From Desulfovibrio sp. (GTDB lineage: Bacteria > Desulfobacterota > Desulfovibrionia > Desulfovibrionales > Desulfovibrionaceae), in NCBI RefSeq assembly GCF_034006445.1, contig NZ_JAVESS010000003.1, positions 248,001 through 312,000 of the forward strand: a stretch of 64,000 bases of DNA. The letters are read 5' to 3'. The position numbers and the translations under genes were made by a program. Under the pieces are notes generated by a model that saw only the letters and a program-made list of their open reading frames with translations, searched no databases and was not told the origin of the DNA. Within the stretch, counting starts at the first letter, position 1; each line of letters begins with the position of its first letter. Shown here piece by piece: positions 26,443 through 36,548 of the stretch.

Positions 26443-26993
26443 TCTTCGTAAACCGAGTACGCGTGCTTGGTCATCAGTTCGTAATTGTTGCGCAGCGCCT
26501 CATGCAGGCGCGCGTTTTCAATGGCCAGGGCCGAAATGGCGGCCACGGCTTCCATAAAGGTCTGTTCGTCGGCCGTGAACTCACGTTCTTTTGCGGAATA
26601 TACGCGGATAAGGCCAATGGCCTTGCCGTCCACCATCAGCGGGGCGGACAGAACGGAAACAAGGCCTTCTGCCCTGGCCGAATCGGGGTACTGAAAGCGT
26701 CCGTCAGCGGCGGCGTCCTTGAGGTGGATGGTTTTGCCGGCAAGGACTTCGCCGTCCATGCCGCTGCGTTTCACTTCCACCGGCCCCTTGCGCAGGTAGG
26801 TGCCGGAAAGCCCGTAGGCCGCGCTGGGCAGCAAAAAGCGGCCCGTGCTGTCCAGCAGGCGGATGGTGCTGGCCTTGCAGCCCATGGTGACGGCTGTCTG
26901 TTCGGTTATTTTGTGCAGGACATCCTTGGGCTCAAGGCTGGAGTTGATGACCAGCGCAACATCTCTGAGAGCGCGAAAATAGTCTTGTGCCAT
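26439..26993 (-). CDS. GAF domain protein
   Basis: 184 residues. A single GAF domain (about 20-160): LEPKDVLHKITEQTAVTMGCKASTIRLLD, SGMDGEVLAGKTIHLKD, GLVSVLSAPLMVDGKAIGLIRVYS. A small ligand- or redox-sensing module without output domain; it may act by binding another protein. ATG 26991-26993 is preceded by AAGGAGG. Precedes gap2 on the same strand, separated by a family C element. Confidence 0.85.
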   Translation of the reverse strand: MAQDYFRALRDVALVINSSLEPKDVLHKITEQTAVTMGCKASTIRLLDSTGRFLLPSAAYGLSGTYLRKGPVEVKRSGMDGEVLAGKTIHLKDAAADGRFQYPDSARAEGLVSVLSAPLMVDGKAIGLIRVYSAKEREFTADEQTFMEAVAAISALAIENARLHEALRNNYELMTKHAYSVYED

Positions 26994-27746
26994 GTGTGCC
27001 TCCTTGAAGAAAGCGTTGCAAAGTAGTCTGGCTGTACTGCGGCCTGGGGCCACTCAAGCAAGTGCACTTTGAAGTTGCTCTGGCGGAGCGCGAGAACAGG
27101 CGTCCGCCATGGGGGTCGCAATGTCGCTAAGCGGGTAAACGCCGGGGGCGTTTCTGGCGGCTCTGCGCATACGCATATGCAAAGCCATACTGCCAACTGA
27201 CTGTGTCGGTTGTGCAACGTGCCAGTGTGTGAGTATGCGCTATTTTGCCATATGGGGCAAATGGCGGGGGAGGCGGCCCCTTGGGGCGCAGCCGGGGCGA
27301 AGTAAAAATTCTGCGCGGGCGGGTGCGCCTGAGCAGGCTGTATTTCTTGCTGGCGGTATTTTGGTGGGAGGCGTTTTGGCGCGCGTTCACGTCAGAACAC
27401 ACGTTGCAGTAGCGAGAGCAGCGTTAGAGCGTTTACACTTTTTCAAAGGTAAAATGTTCTAACGTCCCTACTCTATAACAGAAAACCCTTTAAACTCTGC
27501 AAAATCATACCAAGAGTTTTAGGGGGTGGGGGCGTGGGGGAGGAGACCCTTTTGCAAAAGGGTCCCTCCCCCACAAAAACCTCAAAACAACATAGCCCCC
27601 AGACAGTGTGGTCACGAGATGAATTTTCAGTTATATCAAGGAGAACGAGCCTTTTATGCAGGGAGTGTACTCTGATGGTACTCGACCGGAATAAAAGGCG
27701 AAGTTTGACGCAGAAATAACTGAAAAGGCGCGCGTGACCGCACTGT
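26994..27746. other. Intergenic region with repeats
   Basis: About 750 bases without a convincing gene. Contains a C-type hairpin (27425-27463, TTAGAGCGTTTACACTTTTT), family A (27512-27578) and family D (27600-27749). Short open frames at 27127-27402 have no coding look (Pro/Arg/Thr rich shadow). Confidence 0.55.
27512..27578 (-). repeat. Family A palindromic element, copy 4
   Basis: GAGTTTTAGGGGGTGGGGGC, then GTGGGGGAGGAGACCCTTTT, GCAAAAGGGTCCCTCCCCCA. Confidence 0.9.
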
Positions 27747-27749
27747 CTA
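27600..27749 (-). repeat. Family D palindromic element, copy 2
   Basis: Reverse complement aligns over its whole length with 11515-11662: TAGACAGTG start, TTCTGCGTC, CCTTTTATTCCGG, CCCTGCATAAAAGGCTCGT and CACTGTCTG end are shared. The TAG is the bactofilin stop. Confidence 0.87.
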
Positions 27750-28088
27750 GGCTTTGACCTTGCCGGAGCTCTGCATGCTCACCTGCCCTTCAATGATGCC
27801 GCCCTCTTCGGTCAGCAGCACGGGGGTTTGCACGCGGCCTTCAAGTATGCCCGATCCGTACACCACCACGCGGCGACGGGCCGTGATTTCGCCGGAGAAC
27901 CGGCCAGAGAGCAGAAGTTCGCCCACATCAAGCGTGCCGGTGACCTGAGCGTCCTTGCCCACATTCAGTGTGCCTTCGCTCACGATCTCGCCATTGTACT
28001 TGCCTTCAATGCGTACGGTGCCCTTGAAATGCAGCTTGCCTTCATAAACGGTATCGGAACCCAGGTAGGCTATTTCGTCCTTGGCCAC
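27747..28088 (-). CDS. Bactofilin (polymer-forming cytoskeletal protein)
   Basis: 113 residues, almost all a beta-helix with a regular repeat: GTVRIEGKYNGEIVSEGTLNVGKDAQVTGTLDVGELLLSGRFSGEI. Bactofilins polymerise without nucleotide and position cell-wall enzymes. The start is GTG 28086-28088 after GGGGAG. Last gene after rodA in the cell-shape cluster, which supports a role in rod shape or curvature. Confidence 0.92.
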   Translation of the reverse strand: MAKDEIAYLGSDTVYEGKLHFKGTVRIEGKYNGEIVSEGTLNVGKDAQVTGTLDVGELLLSGRFSGEITARRRVVVYGSGILEGRVQTPVLLTEEGGIIEGQVSMQSSGKVKA

Positions 28089-28112
28089 AGCAGTCTCCCC
28101 GTTATATTTGCA

Positions 28113-29219
28113 TTAACCCTTGAACATGAATCGCCGCATGGACACGTTGAGCACTATGCCCAGCAGCGTGAAATTGACCAGAGTGGCGCTGCCCCCGTAG
28201 CTGATGAAGGGCAGCGGAATGCCCACCACGGGCATGATGCCGATGACCATACCCATGTTGATAAGTATCTGCCAGAAAAAGTAAAAGAATACTCCGACCA
28301 CCAGCATGCTGCCAAAACGATCCTTGGCCTGCACGGCTGTGGAAAAGATGGAAAGCAGAAAGAGGCAGAACAGGGTGACCAGGGCAACGCAGCCCACAAA
28401 GCCCCATTCCTCGCCAAAAACGGCCACGGCAAAGTCCGAATGGCGTTCTGGAAGAAAGCGTAGCTGGCTTTGCGTGCCCTCTCTGAAGCCCTTGCCCCAC
28501 AGTTCGCCGGAGCCGATGGCGATGCGCGACTGGATGATGTGGTAGCCGGTGCCGCGCGGGTCGGTAGTCGGGTCAAGGAAGGTCAGAATGCGCTGGCGCT
28601 GATAGTCGTGCATGCCCACAAACCACATGAGAGCCCCTACGCCGGGCACGGCCAGAAGGCATGTTTTCAGCACATAGCCCTTGAGCCCGTGAAAAAGTAT
28701 CATGCCCGCCAGGATAAGCAGAAGGAGCATGGTGGTGCCAAGGTCTGGCTGGGTGATGATGAGGGCGCAGGGCAGCAGGCAGATGAAGAATACGGAGAAA
28801 AAGTCCTTCCAGCCAAGGGGGCGGCTGTCGCGTGCCAGCAGCCGGGCAGCCAGCACCAGCACTGAAAGCTTGGCCAGTTCGGAGGGCTGAAGGCTCATGA
28901 AGCCAAGCGATATCCAGCGCTTGGCTCCGTACACGGTCTTGCCCGCAATGGGCACCAGCAGCAGCAGAAATATGGTCAGAAAAAAGAAGGGCCAGGCCAG
29001 GTTGCGCAACTGCCGGTAGTCAAACATCATGGCCAGCAGCATGCAGGCCAGACCGCACAGGCCCCAGATAATCTGGCGCTGGTAAAAGCTGTTGAAGGCC
29101 AGCCCGGATTCGACCCGCGTACCGCTGGCCGAATACAGATTGCCCACGCCCACAAGATAGAGCAGCAGCATGCAGGCCAGGAGGCCCCAGTTGATATAGC
29201 TGAGAAGACTTTTATCCAT
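28113..29219 (-). CDS. rodA: Peptidoglycan glycosyltransferase RodA (SEDS family)
   Basis: 368 residues, about ten membrane helices. SEDS markers: VPIAGKTVYGAKRWISLGFMSLQPSELAKLS near 90-120 with the catalytic-loop region, QPDLGTTMLLL, and EEWGFVG (near 272). Polymerises lipid II in the elongasome with PBP2 (mrdA upstream). ATG 29217-29219. Confidence 0.95.
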   Translation of the reverse strand: MDKSLLSYINWGLLACMLLLYLVGVGNLYSASGTRVESGLAFNSFYQRQIIWGLCGLACMLLAMMFDYRQLRNLAWPFFFLTIFLLLLVPIAGKTVYGAKRWISLGFMSLQPSELAKLSVLVLAARLLARDSRPLGWKDFFSVFFICLLPCALIITQPDLGTTMLLLLILAGMILFHGLKGYVLKTCLLAVPGVGALMWFVGMHDYQRQRILTFLDPTTDPRGTGYHIIQSRIAIGSGELWGKGFREGTQSQLRFLPERHSDFAVAVFGEEWGFVGCVALVTLFCLFLLSIFSTAVQAKDRFGSMLVVGVFFYFFWQILINMGMVIGIMPVVGIPLPFISYGGSATLVNFTLLGIVLNVSMRRFMFKG

Positions 29220-29284
29220 GCGCGTCTACCTGGTCAGAACATGTTCCAAGGCCGTAAAAAGGGGTGCCGCCCATGCTGGCGTTC

Positions 29285-29437
29285 TTAGAGCATTTTACCT
29301 TTGAAAAAGTGTAAATGCTCTAACGCTGCACGACAGTGCAGCGCGCCACAACGTGGCGTGGATTCAGCCGAGAATCGCATTTTTCGGCTGAATGAAAACT
29401 TTGAAATGCTTCTCATTTCAAAGTTGCTCTGTTCTAG
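29285..29437 (-). repeat. Family C element, about 153 bp, inside the mrdA-rodA gap
   Basis: TTAGAGCATTTTACCTTTG left end, GCTGCACGACAGTGCAGC hairpin, GCCACAACGTGGC hairpin, TTCAGCCGAGAATCGC with its partner, TTTGAAATGCTTCTCATTTC arm and TCTAG right end. The right CTAG holds the mrdA stop. Confidence 0.9.
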
Positions 29438-31350
29438 TCGGCCCGTTCCCCCGGGCTGACCGGGGCCTGAATTACAGGAGCCGCCGGAGCGTTGGGGTCG
29501 GGGCCAAAAAGGTGATCGTAGACTTTTTTTGCCACGGGACCAGCCACGCTGGAGCCGCCGCCGCCGTGCTCGACCATGACCACCACCACATAGGATTTGC
29601 CGTCCTTGATGCCCCATGTGGTAACCCAGGCGTGATCGCGCTGGGCGTATTCCATTTCGTGGGTGCGCAGGCGGCGGTCGTTGGCGGCCATCTTGAGTTT
29701 GACCACCTGGGCCGTGCCCGTTTTGCCGCCCATGTCGGCGTCCTTGCGGCCCACCACCCTGGCCGTGCCGCCCGCGGCCGTTTTGCGCATGGCCTCAACC
29801 ACAAAATTGAGGGTAGAGGGCTTGGCAGGTATGTGGCCCTTGATTTCGCGCGGCGCGTCATCCAGCAACTGGGGCTTGAGCAGGTCGCCGCCGTTGAGCA
29901 GGCCCGCGACAAATACGGCCATCTGCACGGGGGTAACCAGGGTATAGCCCTGGCCGATGGAAACGTTGTAGGTCTCGCCGCGCACCCAGGGGCGGCCGAA
30001 GCGGCGGCGCTTCCAGTCCTTGGAGGGCACAAGTCCGGATTTTTCGTGCGGCAGGTCAATGCCGGTGGGGCGGCCGAAGCCGCTGGCCTTGGCAAATTCC
30101 TCCAGCTTGTCGATGCCCATGCGCTCGCCCATCTGATAAAAATAAACGTCGCAGGAGTTGATCAGGGCGTTCTGCATGTCCTGTGCGCCATGTCCGCCGC
30201 GCTTCCAGCAGCGGAAGATCTGGTTGCCAAGCGTGACCTGCCCGGAGCAGTTCACGCTTTCACGCGGGCTGACGCCACGCTCCAGCAGCATGGCGGCCAC
30301 GACCAGCTTCCACACCGAGCCTGGCGGATACACGCTCTGGATGACCCGGTTTTGCAGGGGAAAACGGCTGTTGGTGCGCAGGGCGTCCCAGTCGCGCTGG
30401 GAAATGCCCGCCGCAAAAAGGTTGTTGTCATAGGCGGGCGAGGTGACGAGCGCGCGCAGCTTGCCCGTGTTCGGTTCCATAACGACAACGCAGCCAGCCT
30501 CGCCGCCAAGGGCGTTCCAGGCAGCCTCCTGAAGGTCTCTGTCCAGCGAGAGGCGTATTTCCTTGCCGCCACGGGGTTCTTCACGCAAAAATTTGCCCAG
30601 TACGCGGGAGTGGGCGTCCACCTCGACGTCGTAGAGGCCCTTGCGGCCGCGCAACTGCTTTTCCAGCTCCAGTTCCAGGCCCTGCTTGCCCACAAGGTCG
30701 CCCATGGCAAGGGCGCTGTCTGCGGCCATTTCCTGCTCGTTGGCTTCAGCCACATAGCCGAGCACGTGCGCAAAGAGGTCTTTTTCAGGGTAGCTGCGCT
30801 TGGTGCGTACCACGATTTCAAGGCCGGGCCACGCATAGATTTCCGATTCGATGCGGGCCACGAGGTCGAAATCGATATCTGTAATCATCAGGAGCGGTTC
30901 AAATGATTTGACCTTGAACCTGTCCTGACGGAACTTGTCCCAAATCTGCGGCAGGGGAATGCCCGACCACGCGCTGATCTGGGCCAGGGTCGCGGGGATG
31001 TCGGGGCAGTCTTCGCGCACCAGCGAAAGGCCGTAGGCCGTGCGGTTGTCGGCCAGCACCTTGCCCTGATCGTCCATGATGCGGCCTCGCGGGGCGAAGA
31101 TGCGCTCGATGCGCAGGCGGTTGTTCTGTGCCTGCTGCGCAAACTCTGCCCCACGGTGCATCTGCAGATACCAGAAGCGCACCACAAAAACAAAAAACAG
31201 CAGACCAACCAGCACCTGAAGCAGGATGACCCCGCCGCGCGGGGGCTGGTAGCCTTCGCTTTCAACCTGGATTTTCAGCCAGGAGCGTATGCCCTTGCTG
31301 GCGTGCTTGTCTTTTGCGCCGAGCAGGCTCTTCTTAGCTTTCCGAAACAT
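29434..31350 (-). CDS. mrdA: Penicillin-binding protein 2 (peptidoglycan transpeptidase)
   Basis: 638 residues. One membrane helix near 37-58 (VILLQVLVGLLFFVFVVRFWY), PBP dimerisation domain, then transpeptidase domain with SxxK in PPGSVWKLV (Ser nucleophile), SCD variant of SxN in INSCDVYFYQ and KTG in MGGKTGTAQV. Crosslinks wall for elongation together with RodA. Start ATG 31348-31350 after GGAAGG; it overlaps mreD by 17 bases. Stop lies in a repeat-element CTAG. Confidence 0.95.
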   Translation of the reverse strand: MFRKAKKSLLGAKDKHASKGIRSWLKIQVESEGYQPPRGGVILLQVLVGLLFFVFVVRFWYLQMHRGAEFAQQAQNNRLRIERIFAPRGRIMDDQGKVLADNRTAYGLSLVREDCPDIPATLAQISAWSGIPLPQIWDKFRQDRFKVKSFEPLLMITDIDFDLVARIESEIYAWPGLEIVVRTKRSYPEKDLFAHVLGYVAEANEQEMAADSALAMGDLVGKQGLELELEKQLRGRKGLYDVEVDAHSRVLGKFLREEPRGGKEIRLSLDRDLQEAAWNALGGEAGCVVVMEPNTGKLRALVTSPAYDNNLFAAGISQRDWDALRTNSRFPLQNRVIQSVYPPGSVWKLVVAAMLLERGVSPRESVNCSGQVTLGNQIFRCWKRGGHGAQDMQNALINSCDVYFYQMGERMGIDKLEEFAKASGFGRPTGIDLPHEKSGLVPSKDWKRRRFGRPWVRGETYNVSIGQGYTLVTPVQMAVFVAGLLNGGDLLKPQLLDDAPREIKGHIPAKPSTLNFVVEAMRKTAAGGTARVVGRKDADMGGKTGTAQVVKLKMAANDRRLRTHEMEYAQRDHAWVTTWGIKDGKSYVVVVMVEHGGGGSSVAGPVAKKVYDHLFGPDPNAPAAPVIQAPVSPGERAD

Positions 31351-31804
31351 GGCCCTTCCCACGGCGGGTTGCCACCAGTAATTTCCAGGCAAAGGGTATG
31401 AAGATTGCCTGGATCAGGCTTTTATCCAGTATGTCATGCGTATTGAAGGGCAGGTCCTGCAGTGGGGCCATAAGCCATGCCACTGCGTAATACGCCCCGC
31501 CCATGCAGGCCGAAAGAAGAAAAATGAATAAAAAATTCTCGGCCTCAAACAGCCAGCGTCCCATGCGAAACAGCATTATAACGGCCGCGTACCAGACGAT
31601 GACGCCGCCAAAGACCCTGGTTCCCATGCCTTCCTGCAAGAGGATGAAGGCTGGCAGCAACCAGAGCATGTTTTTGTAGTCCCTTTCCTGCAGCAGAATA
31701 ATAAGACCCACCGCCATGACGTCCAGCCCCGGAACCGCCGCCTGTATGCCCACAGCCACGGCCAGAAAGCAGAGCCACCAGAGGATGTCGCGCAGGGCGC
31801 TCAT
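31334..31804 (-). CDS. mreD: Rod shape-determining protein MreD
   Basis: 156 residues, about five membrane helices (WLCFLAVAVGIQAAV, VMAVGLIILLQ, FGGVIVWYAAVIMLF, FLFIFLLSACMGGAYYAVAWL). MreD is poorly conserved; the call relies on its place between mreC and mrdA, its size and topology. Overlaps mreC by four bases (ATGA) and mrdA by 17. Confidence 0.9.
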   Translation of the reverse strand: MSALRDILWWLCFLAVAVGIQAAVPGLDVMAVGLIILLQERDYKNMLWLLPAFILLQEGMGTRVFGGVIVWYAAVIMLFRMGRWLFEAENFLFIFLLSACMGGAYYAVAWLMAPLQDLPFNTHDILDKSLIQAIFIPFAWKLLVATRRGKGHVSES

Positions 31805-32739
31805 GAGCCGGGGCGAGCGGGCGCGGGAGGCCCGTGAATTTCTTTGGGCGGCGCGCCCAGATCCGGAGGCGGCGCTATGCCTGTGGGCTCCAGCAGCAGC
31901 ACTTCTTCCAGATGGTGCAGGTCCACCAGCGGTTCGGCCTTGATGGCCATGAACTGGGTGTAGTCAGAGGGGGCGACGCTGAGCACCTTGGCCACGGGTA
32001 TGCCCTTGGGGTATTTGCCGTCCAGCCCGGAGGTGATGAGTATTTCCCCTTCGTGCACCCTTGCCGCGCGCTGCACGAAATTCACTTCCATCGGCTGGCC
32101 GGTGCCGTGCCCGGTAAGGATGCCGGGGGCGCGGGTTTCTTGCGCAAAGACGGCGATGCGGCTGCCAGGATCAGTGAGCAGCAGGGCAATGGCGCTGTGA
32201 GCGCTGGCCTTGAGCACGCGGCCCACAAGACCCTGATGGGTGACGATGGGCGTGCCGGGTCGGCCGCCCGTGCTGTAGCCACGGCTGATGGTGATGCTGT
32301 CAAGCACGGCGTTGGGGCCCATGCGCCCGGCCAGCACCCGCGCGCCGAGAGGGCGCCAGCTCTGGTCTACCGGCAACTGGATGAGGGCGCGCAAGCGCTT
32401 GAGTTCCGCCATGTCTTCGCCGTTGGCCAGCAGTTTGGCCTCAAGCTCGTTGACGCGCTGCTTGAGGTCTTCGTTTTCTTCACGAACGGCCACAAGGTCA
32501 AAATAGCGGTCCCACATGTCCTGACCGGAATCCTGGAGGCTGCGCAGGGGCTTGAGCACGGCTCCGGCCAGTTCGAGGCCGATTTCCGCCGCAAGGTCGT
32601 CCAGCGCGCGCGTGCGTTGATTCCAGGAGTACATGGCAAGAAAAAGGATGAGCATGATGCCCGCAAGAATGAGAATACGCCGCAGGGTCACAGGCAGGGG
32701 CTCCCGTTGAGCAGACCGTTCAAACGCGAGCGGCGCCAC
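31801..32739 (-). CDS. mreC: Rod shape-determining protein MreC
   Basis: 312 residues: one membrane helix (about 21-40), a coiled coil (ENEDLKQRVNELEAKLLANGEDMAELKRLRAL) and the periplasmic double beta-barrel (RVLAGRMGPNAVLDSITISRG, THQGLVGRV). Scaffolds PBP2. The C-terminal tail is Pro-rich. Start at GTG 32737-32739 lacks a good ribosome site; GTG at 32689-32691, nine bases after GGAG, is a real alternative and would give MTLRRILIL. Confidence 0.94.
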   Translation of the reverse strand: MAPLAFERSAQREPLPVTLRRILILAGIMLILFLAMYSWNQRTRALDDLAAEIGLELAGAVLKPLRSLQDSGQDMWDRYFDLVAVREENEDLKQRVNELEAKLLANGEDMAELKRLRALIQLPVDQSWRPLGARVLAGRMGPNAVLDSITISRGYSTGGRPGTPIVTHQGLVGRVLKASAHSAIALLLTDPGSRIAVFAQETRAPGILTGHGTGQPMEVNFVQRAARVHEGEILITSGLDGKYPKGIPVAKVLSVAPSDYTQFMAIKAEPLVDLHHLEEVLLLEPTGIAPPPDLGAPPKEIHGPPAPARPGS

Positions 32740-32815
32740 GCTGGAATGTGTTTTTCCAGCACGGCGCCGTCAGCAAACCGGCATTGAAGCTGGGTGCGCG
32801 CGTATGCCGCACGAA

Positions 32816-34003
<1,188 letters not shown>

Positions 34004-34097
34004 CTAAATCGGGCGCGAAGTCAAGATGGCTGGCGCGAGGTTCAAAATCTTTGTCCCCGCCGCTACCCGGATTATTCCGCCGTCAAGGCTTGTAAAC

Positions 34098-35114
34098 ATG
34101 CTGCGCTGGCATACTCTGGCCGTGTATTTTCGCCGTAAATACGGCACACGGGTGCAAAAAATTCCACTTGACGCGGGAGCTTCCTGTCCCAATCGCGACG
34201 GAGCGCTCTCGCGTTGCGGCTGCACGTTCTGCAATGCTTCCGGTTCCGGTTCCGGCCTTGGCGGGCGCGGCTTTTCCCTGGACAACCAATGGCTGGCCTG
34301 GCTTGAAAAGTACCGTACAACCGATGCAGACAGGGCCTTTATGGCCTATCTTCAGTCCTACTCCAATACCTACGGTTCGCCAGAACGCTTGCAACTTTTG
34401 CTCCAACAGGTAGCGGCCCTGCCCGGCTGCCTTGGTGTGGCCGTGGGCACGCGGCCGGACTGTCTTGACCAGCGCAAACTGGACATGTTGGCTGCCTGCG
34501 GCGCACCTGTCAGCGTCACCGTACGTGATGCAAAGCACTATACGCGAAATGCTGACGGAGACAATGGGCAGAAAAGCGGCCTTGCCGAGGTGTGGCTGGA
34601 GCTTGGTCTGCAAAGCATGCATGACGCCACGCTCAGGCGCATAAACCGTGGGCACAACGCCGCGTGTTCCGAGTGGGCCGTGCGCGCGGCGGCCGCGCGG
34701 GGCCTTGCGGTGTGCGGGCATCTCATGGCCGGACTGCCGGGCGAGGATGAAAAAGCTTTTTTACAAAGCCTTGACTGGGCGCTCTCGCTGCCGCTACGCG
34801 GGCTGAAAATACACAATGTCTACGTGCCGCTGGGCACGGCCCTGGCCCGCCAGTATGAGGAGGGCGGCTACAAGCCCCTGGCCCGCGACGAATATGTGGA
34901 TCTGCTTTGCGCGGCCCTGCCGCGCATTCCCTCGACCATGATCATGCACCGGGTGCAGAGCGACCCGGCCCCCGGCGAACTGCTGGCCCCGGCCTGGGCG
35001 GCGGAAAAGCGCGGCGTCATCACTGACCTTCGGCGTGCCATGACAGCACGCGATCTTTGGCAGGGCAAGGCGGCGGATGTGCCGGAGGCGCGGCCGGAAT
35101 GGTACGGCGGGTAA
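34098..35114 (+). CDS. TIGR01212 family radical SAM protein (YhcC-like)
   Basis: 338 residues. Radical SAM cluster motif CGCTFCN (C-x3-C-x2-C pattern in RCGCTFC) after the typical YFRRKYGTRVQKIPLDAGASCPNRDG start. LQSYSNTY, GTRPDCLD and the ELGLQSMHD block are shared with Elp3-like enzymes. YhcC has no firm function. ATG at 34098 follows AAGG; the ORF upstream to 34026 is not conserved-looking. The stop TAA is followed at once by family B. Confidence 0.9.
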   Translation: MLRWHTLAVYFRRKYGTRVQKIPLDAGASCPNRDGALSRCGCTFCNASGSGSGLGGRGFSLDNQWLAWLEKYRTTDADRAFMAYLQSYSNTYGSPERLQLLLQQVAALPGCLGVAVGTRPDCLDQRKLDMLAACGAPVSVTVRDAKHYTRNADGDNGQKSGLAEVWLELGLQSMHDATLRRINRGHNAACSEWAVRAAAARGLAVCGHLMAGLPGEDEKAFLQSLDWALSLPLRGLKIHNVYVPLGTALARQYEEGGYKPLARDEYVDLLCAALPRIPSTMIMHRVQSDPAPGELLAPAWAAEKRGVITDLRRAMTARDLWQGKAADVPEARPEWYGG

Positions 35115-35170
35115 GGAAACGCTGATGTATTCCGTTTGGCGGCCTTGCTCCATTTTTAAATTGCTCTACA
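35115..35170 (+). repeat. Family B element, truncated, with C-type end
   Basis: GGAAACGCTGATGTATTCCG directly after the TAA stop, then cut off and joined to TAAATTGCTCTAC. Next to family A copy 5. Confidence 0.72.
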
Positions 35171-35182
35171 TGAAAGGCAGTA

Positions 35183-35250
35183 AAAGTTTTAGGGGGAGGG
35201 GGTGTGGGGGAGGAGACCCTTTTGCAAAAGGGTCCCTCCCCCACAAAATA
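35183..35250 (-). repeat. Family A palindromic element, copy 5
   Basis: AAAGTTTTAGGGGGAGGGGG, GTGGGGGAGGAGACCCTTTT, GCAAAAGGGTCCCTCCCCCA. Between convergent genes. Confidence 0.9.
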
Positions 35251-35268
35251 TCTCATCCGTAAACAGCC

Positions 35269-36393
35269 TTAATCCAGATTCAGAATGACAGAAAAAGATT
35301 TGAACAGCACGGTGGCTTTTTGTCCCACTTTGAACGCGCCGGAAGATTCAAGGCAGCAGCTTTGTATGGCGCACACAAGGCTGCCTTCGGGCAGGGCCAC
35401 CACAACTTCTGCCACCATTTGATCCTCGCGTACCTTTTCAATCACGCCGAGAAAGCAGTTTTCCGCCGGAGGCGGGGAATTTTTGGCAAATTCACCCGGC
35501 GACACAAGAACCCATGGGGCCTTGACGCTGGCGTTGACCAGTTTGCCCTCGGTCAGGGCCAGGGTGCGGCAGCTTTCGTCCGTGATAAGCGAGACGATGC
35601 GCAGGCCGCCGGCAGTGCGCAGCACCACTTCCACCATGATGCCGGTCTGTCGCAGTGAGGTAATGCGCCCCTGAAAGACGTTTCTGGCACTGGTTTTCAT
35701 GGGGCGCTCCCTTTGCAGTTGTTCGCGCAGAAGACGGCGGGCCTCCTGCGGGTCGCAGCGCACGATGCTGTTTTGTCCCGGAGCAGCGCGGCGTCCCAAA
35801 AAAATGTCCACCACAGGCAGGGGCAGGCCCTGGCGTCCCAGTTCGAGCGCGCGGCTGTGGCGCAGGGCGCGGGCGCTTAAAAGCCCCTTGGGCAGGCCAC
35901 AGGCGGCCCCGCACTGTTGCAGGCAGCGACGCACGTAGCTGGCGTCGCAGCGCATGAGATCCTGACTTTCAGGAAAGAGCGCGGGGTCTTCAAGCACGCG
36001 GCGCAGGCGGCGGCTTACGGTCAGCGGCAGGGGAACCTCGCGTCCTGGGGTTCCGTCGCCATCCGGCACACGGATGATGCCTTCCTGCAGATCCAGATGG
36101 GAAGGCTTGAGGTTGAAAATTTCCACAAGGCGCAGTGCGGCATAGCGTAAAAGCATAAAAATGAGCCACATGCGCAGGCGAGGGCGCTTTTCGCGCGGGC
36201 CACGGGCCACACTGGCCTTTTCCCACAGCCACGTTTCCACGGCCAGCAGTTCGCGGGGGCTTATGCGGCCGGTGTCCTGCAACAGCGCAGCGGAGTCGCG
36301 GCGCATGAGGCGCTGGCGCAGCCATGCCCGGTCGGCTGAAGAAAGGGTGCGCAGCAGCGCGGCCATTTCCTCACGGTTTTTATTTTTTTCCAT
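35269..36393 (-). CDS. tunR: TunR-like molybdate/tungstate-responsive regulator: tyrosine-recombinase fold fused to two TOBE domains
   Basis: 374 residues. Residues about 1-230 follow the phage integrase fold: the first catalytic Arg region is YAALRLVEIFNLKPSHLD, the second LSARALRHSRALELG, LGRRAAPGQNSIV. The Tyr nucleophile is absent and the HxxR first His is replaced, so it should bind but not cut DNA. From about 232 two TOBE/Mop-like units follow (TSARNVFQGRITSLRQTG.., NCFLGVIEKVREDQM..), which bind oxyanions. This layout is the TunR family of Desulfovibrio. Divergent from modA. ATG 36391-36393 after AGGATCC is preferred over upstream starts. Confidence 0.87.
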   Translation of the reverse strand: MEKNKNREEMAALLRTLSSADRAWLRQRLMRRDSAALLQDTGRISPRELLAVETWLWEKASVARGPREKRPRLRMWLIFMLLRYAALRLVEIFNLKPSHLDLQEGIIRVPDGDGTPGREVPLPLTVSRRLRRVLEDPALFPESQDLMRCDASYVRRCLQQCGAACGLPKGLLSARALRHSRALELGRQGLPLPVVDIFLGRRAAPGQNSIVRCDPQEARRLLREQLQRERPMKTSARNVFQGRITSLRQTGIMVEVVLRTAGGLRIVSLITDESCRTLALTEGKLVNASVKAPWVLVSPGEFAKNSPPPAENCFLGVIEKVREDQMVAEVVVALPEGSLVCAIQSCCLESSGAFKVGQKATVLFKSFSVILNLD

Positions 36394-36412
36394 GCCGGAT
36401 CCTGCCATTTTT

Positions 36413-36480
36413 TGGATCTTGTACATGTAAAACTGTCACGTTGTACAGTCATCACGGTTTTTGCAAAAAACGTGATTGTA
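36413..36480. promoter_or_regulatory. Putative operator region between tunR and modA
   Basis: Two TTGTACA units 22 bases apart (36419-36425 and 36441-36447) and an almost perfect 26-base palindrome at 36451-36476, ATCACGG..CGTGAT around TTTTTGCAAAAAA. Its place between tunR and modABC makes it a candidate TunR site; binding is inferred. Confidence 0.6.
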
Positions 36481-36548
36481 TTGCCCGTTTGGCCTACTCC
36501 TGTATGAGATAAACAAAATTGCCGCGCTGCGGCGCTCAGGAGAAGCAC

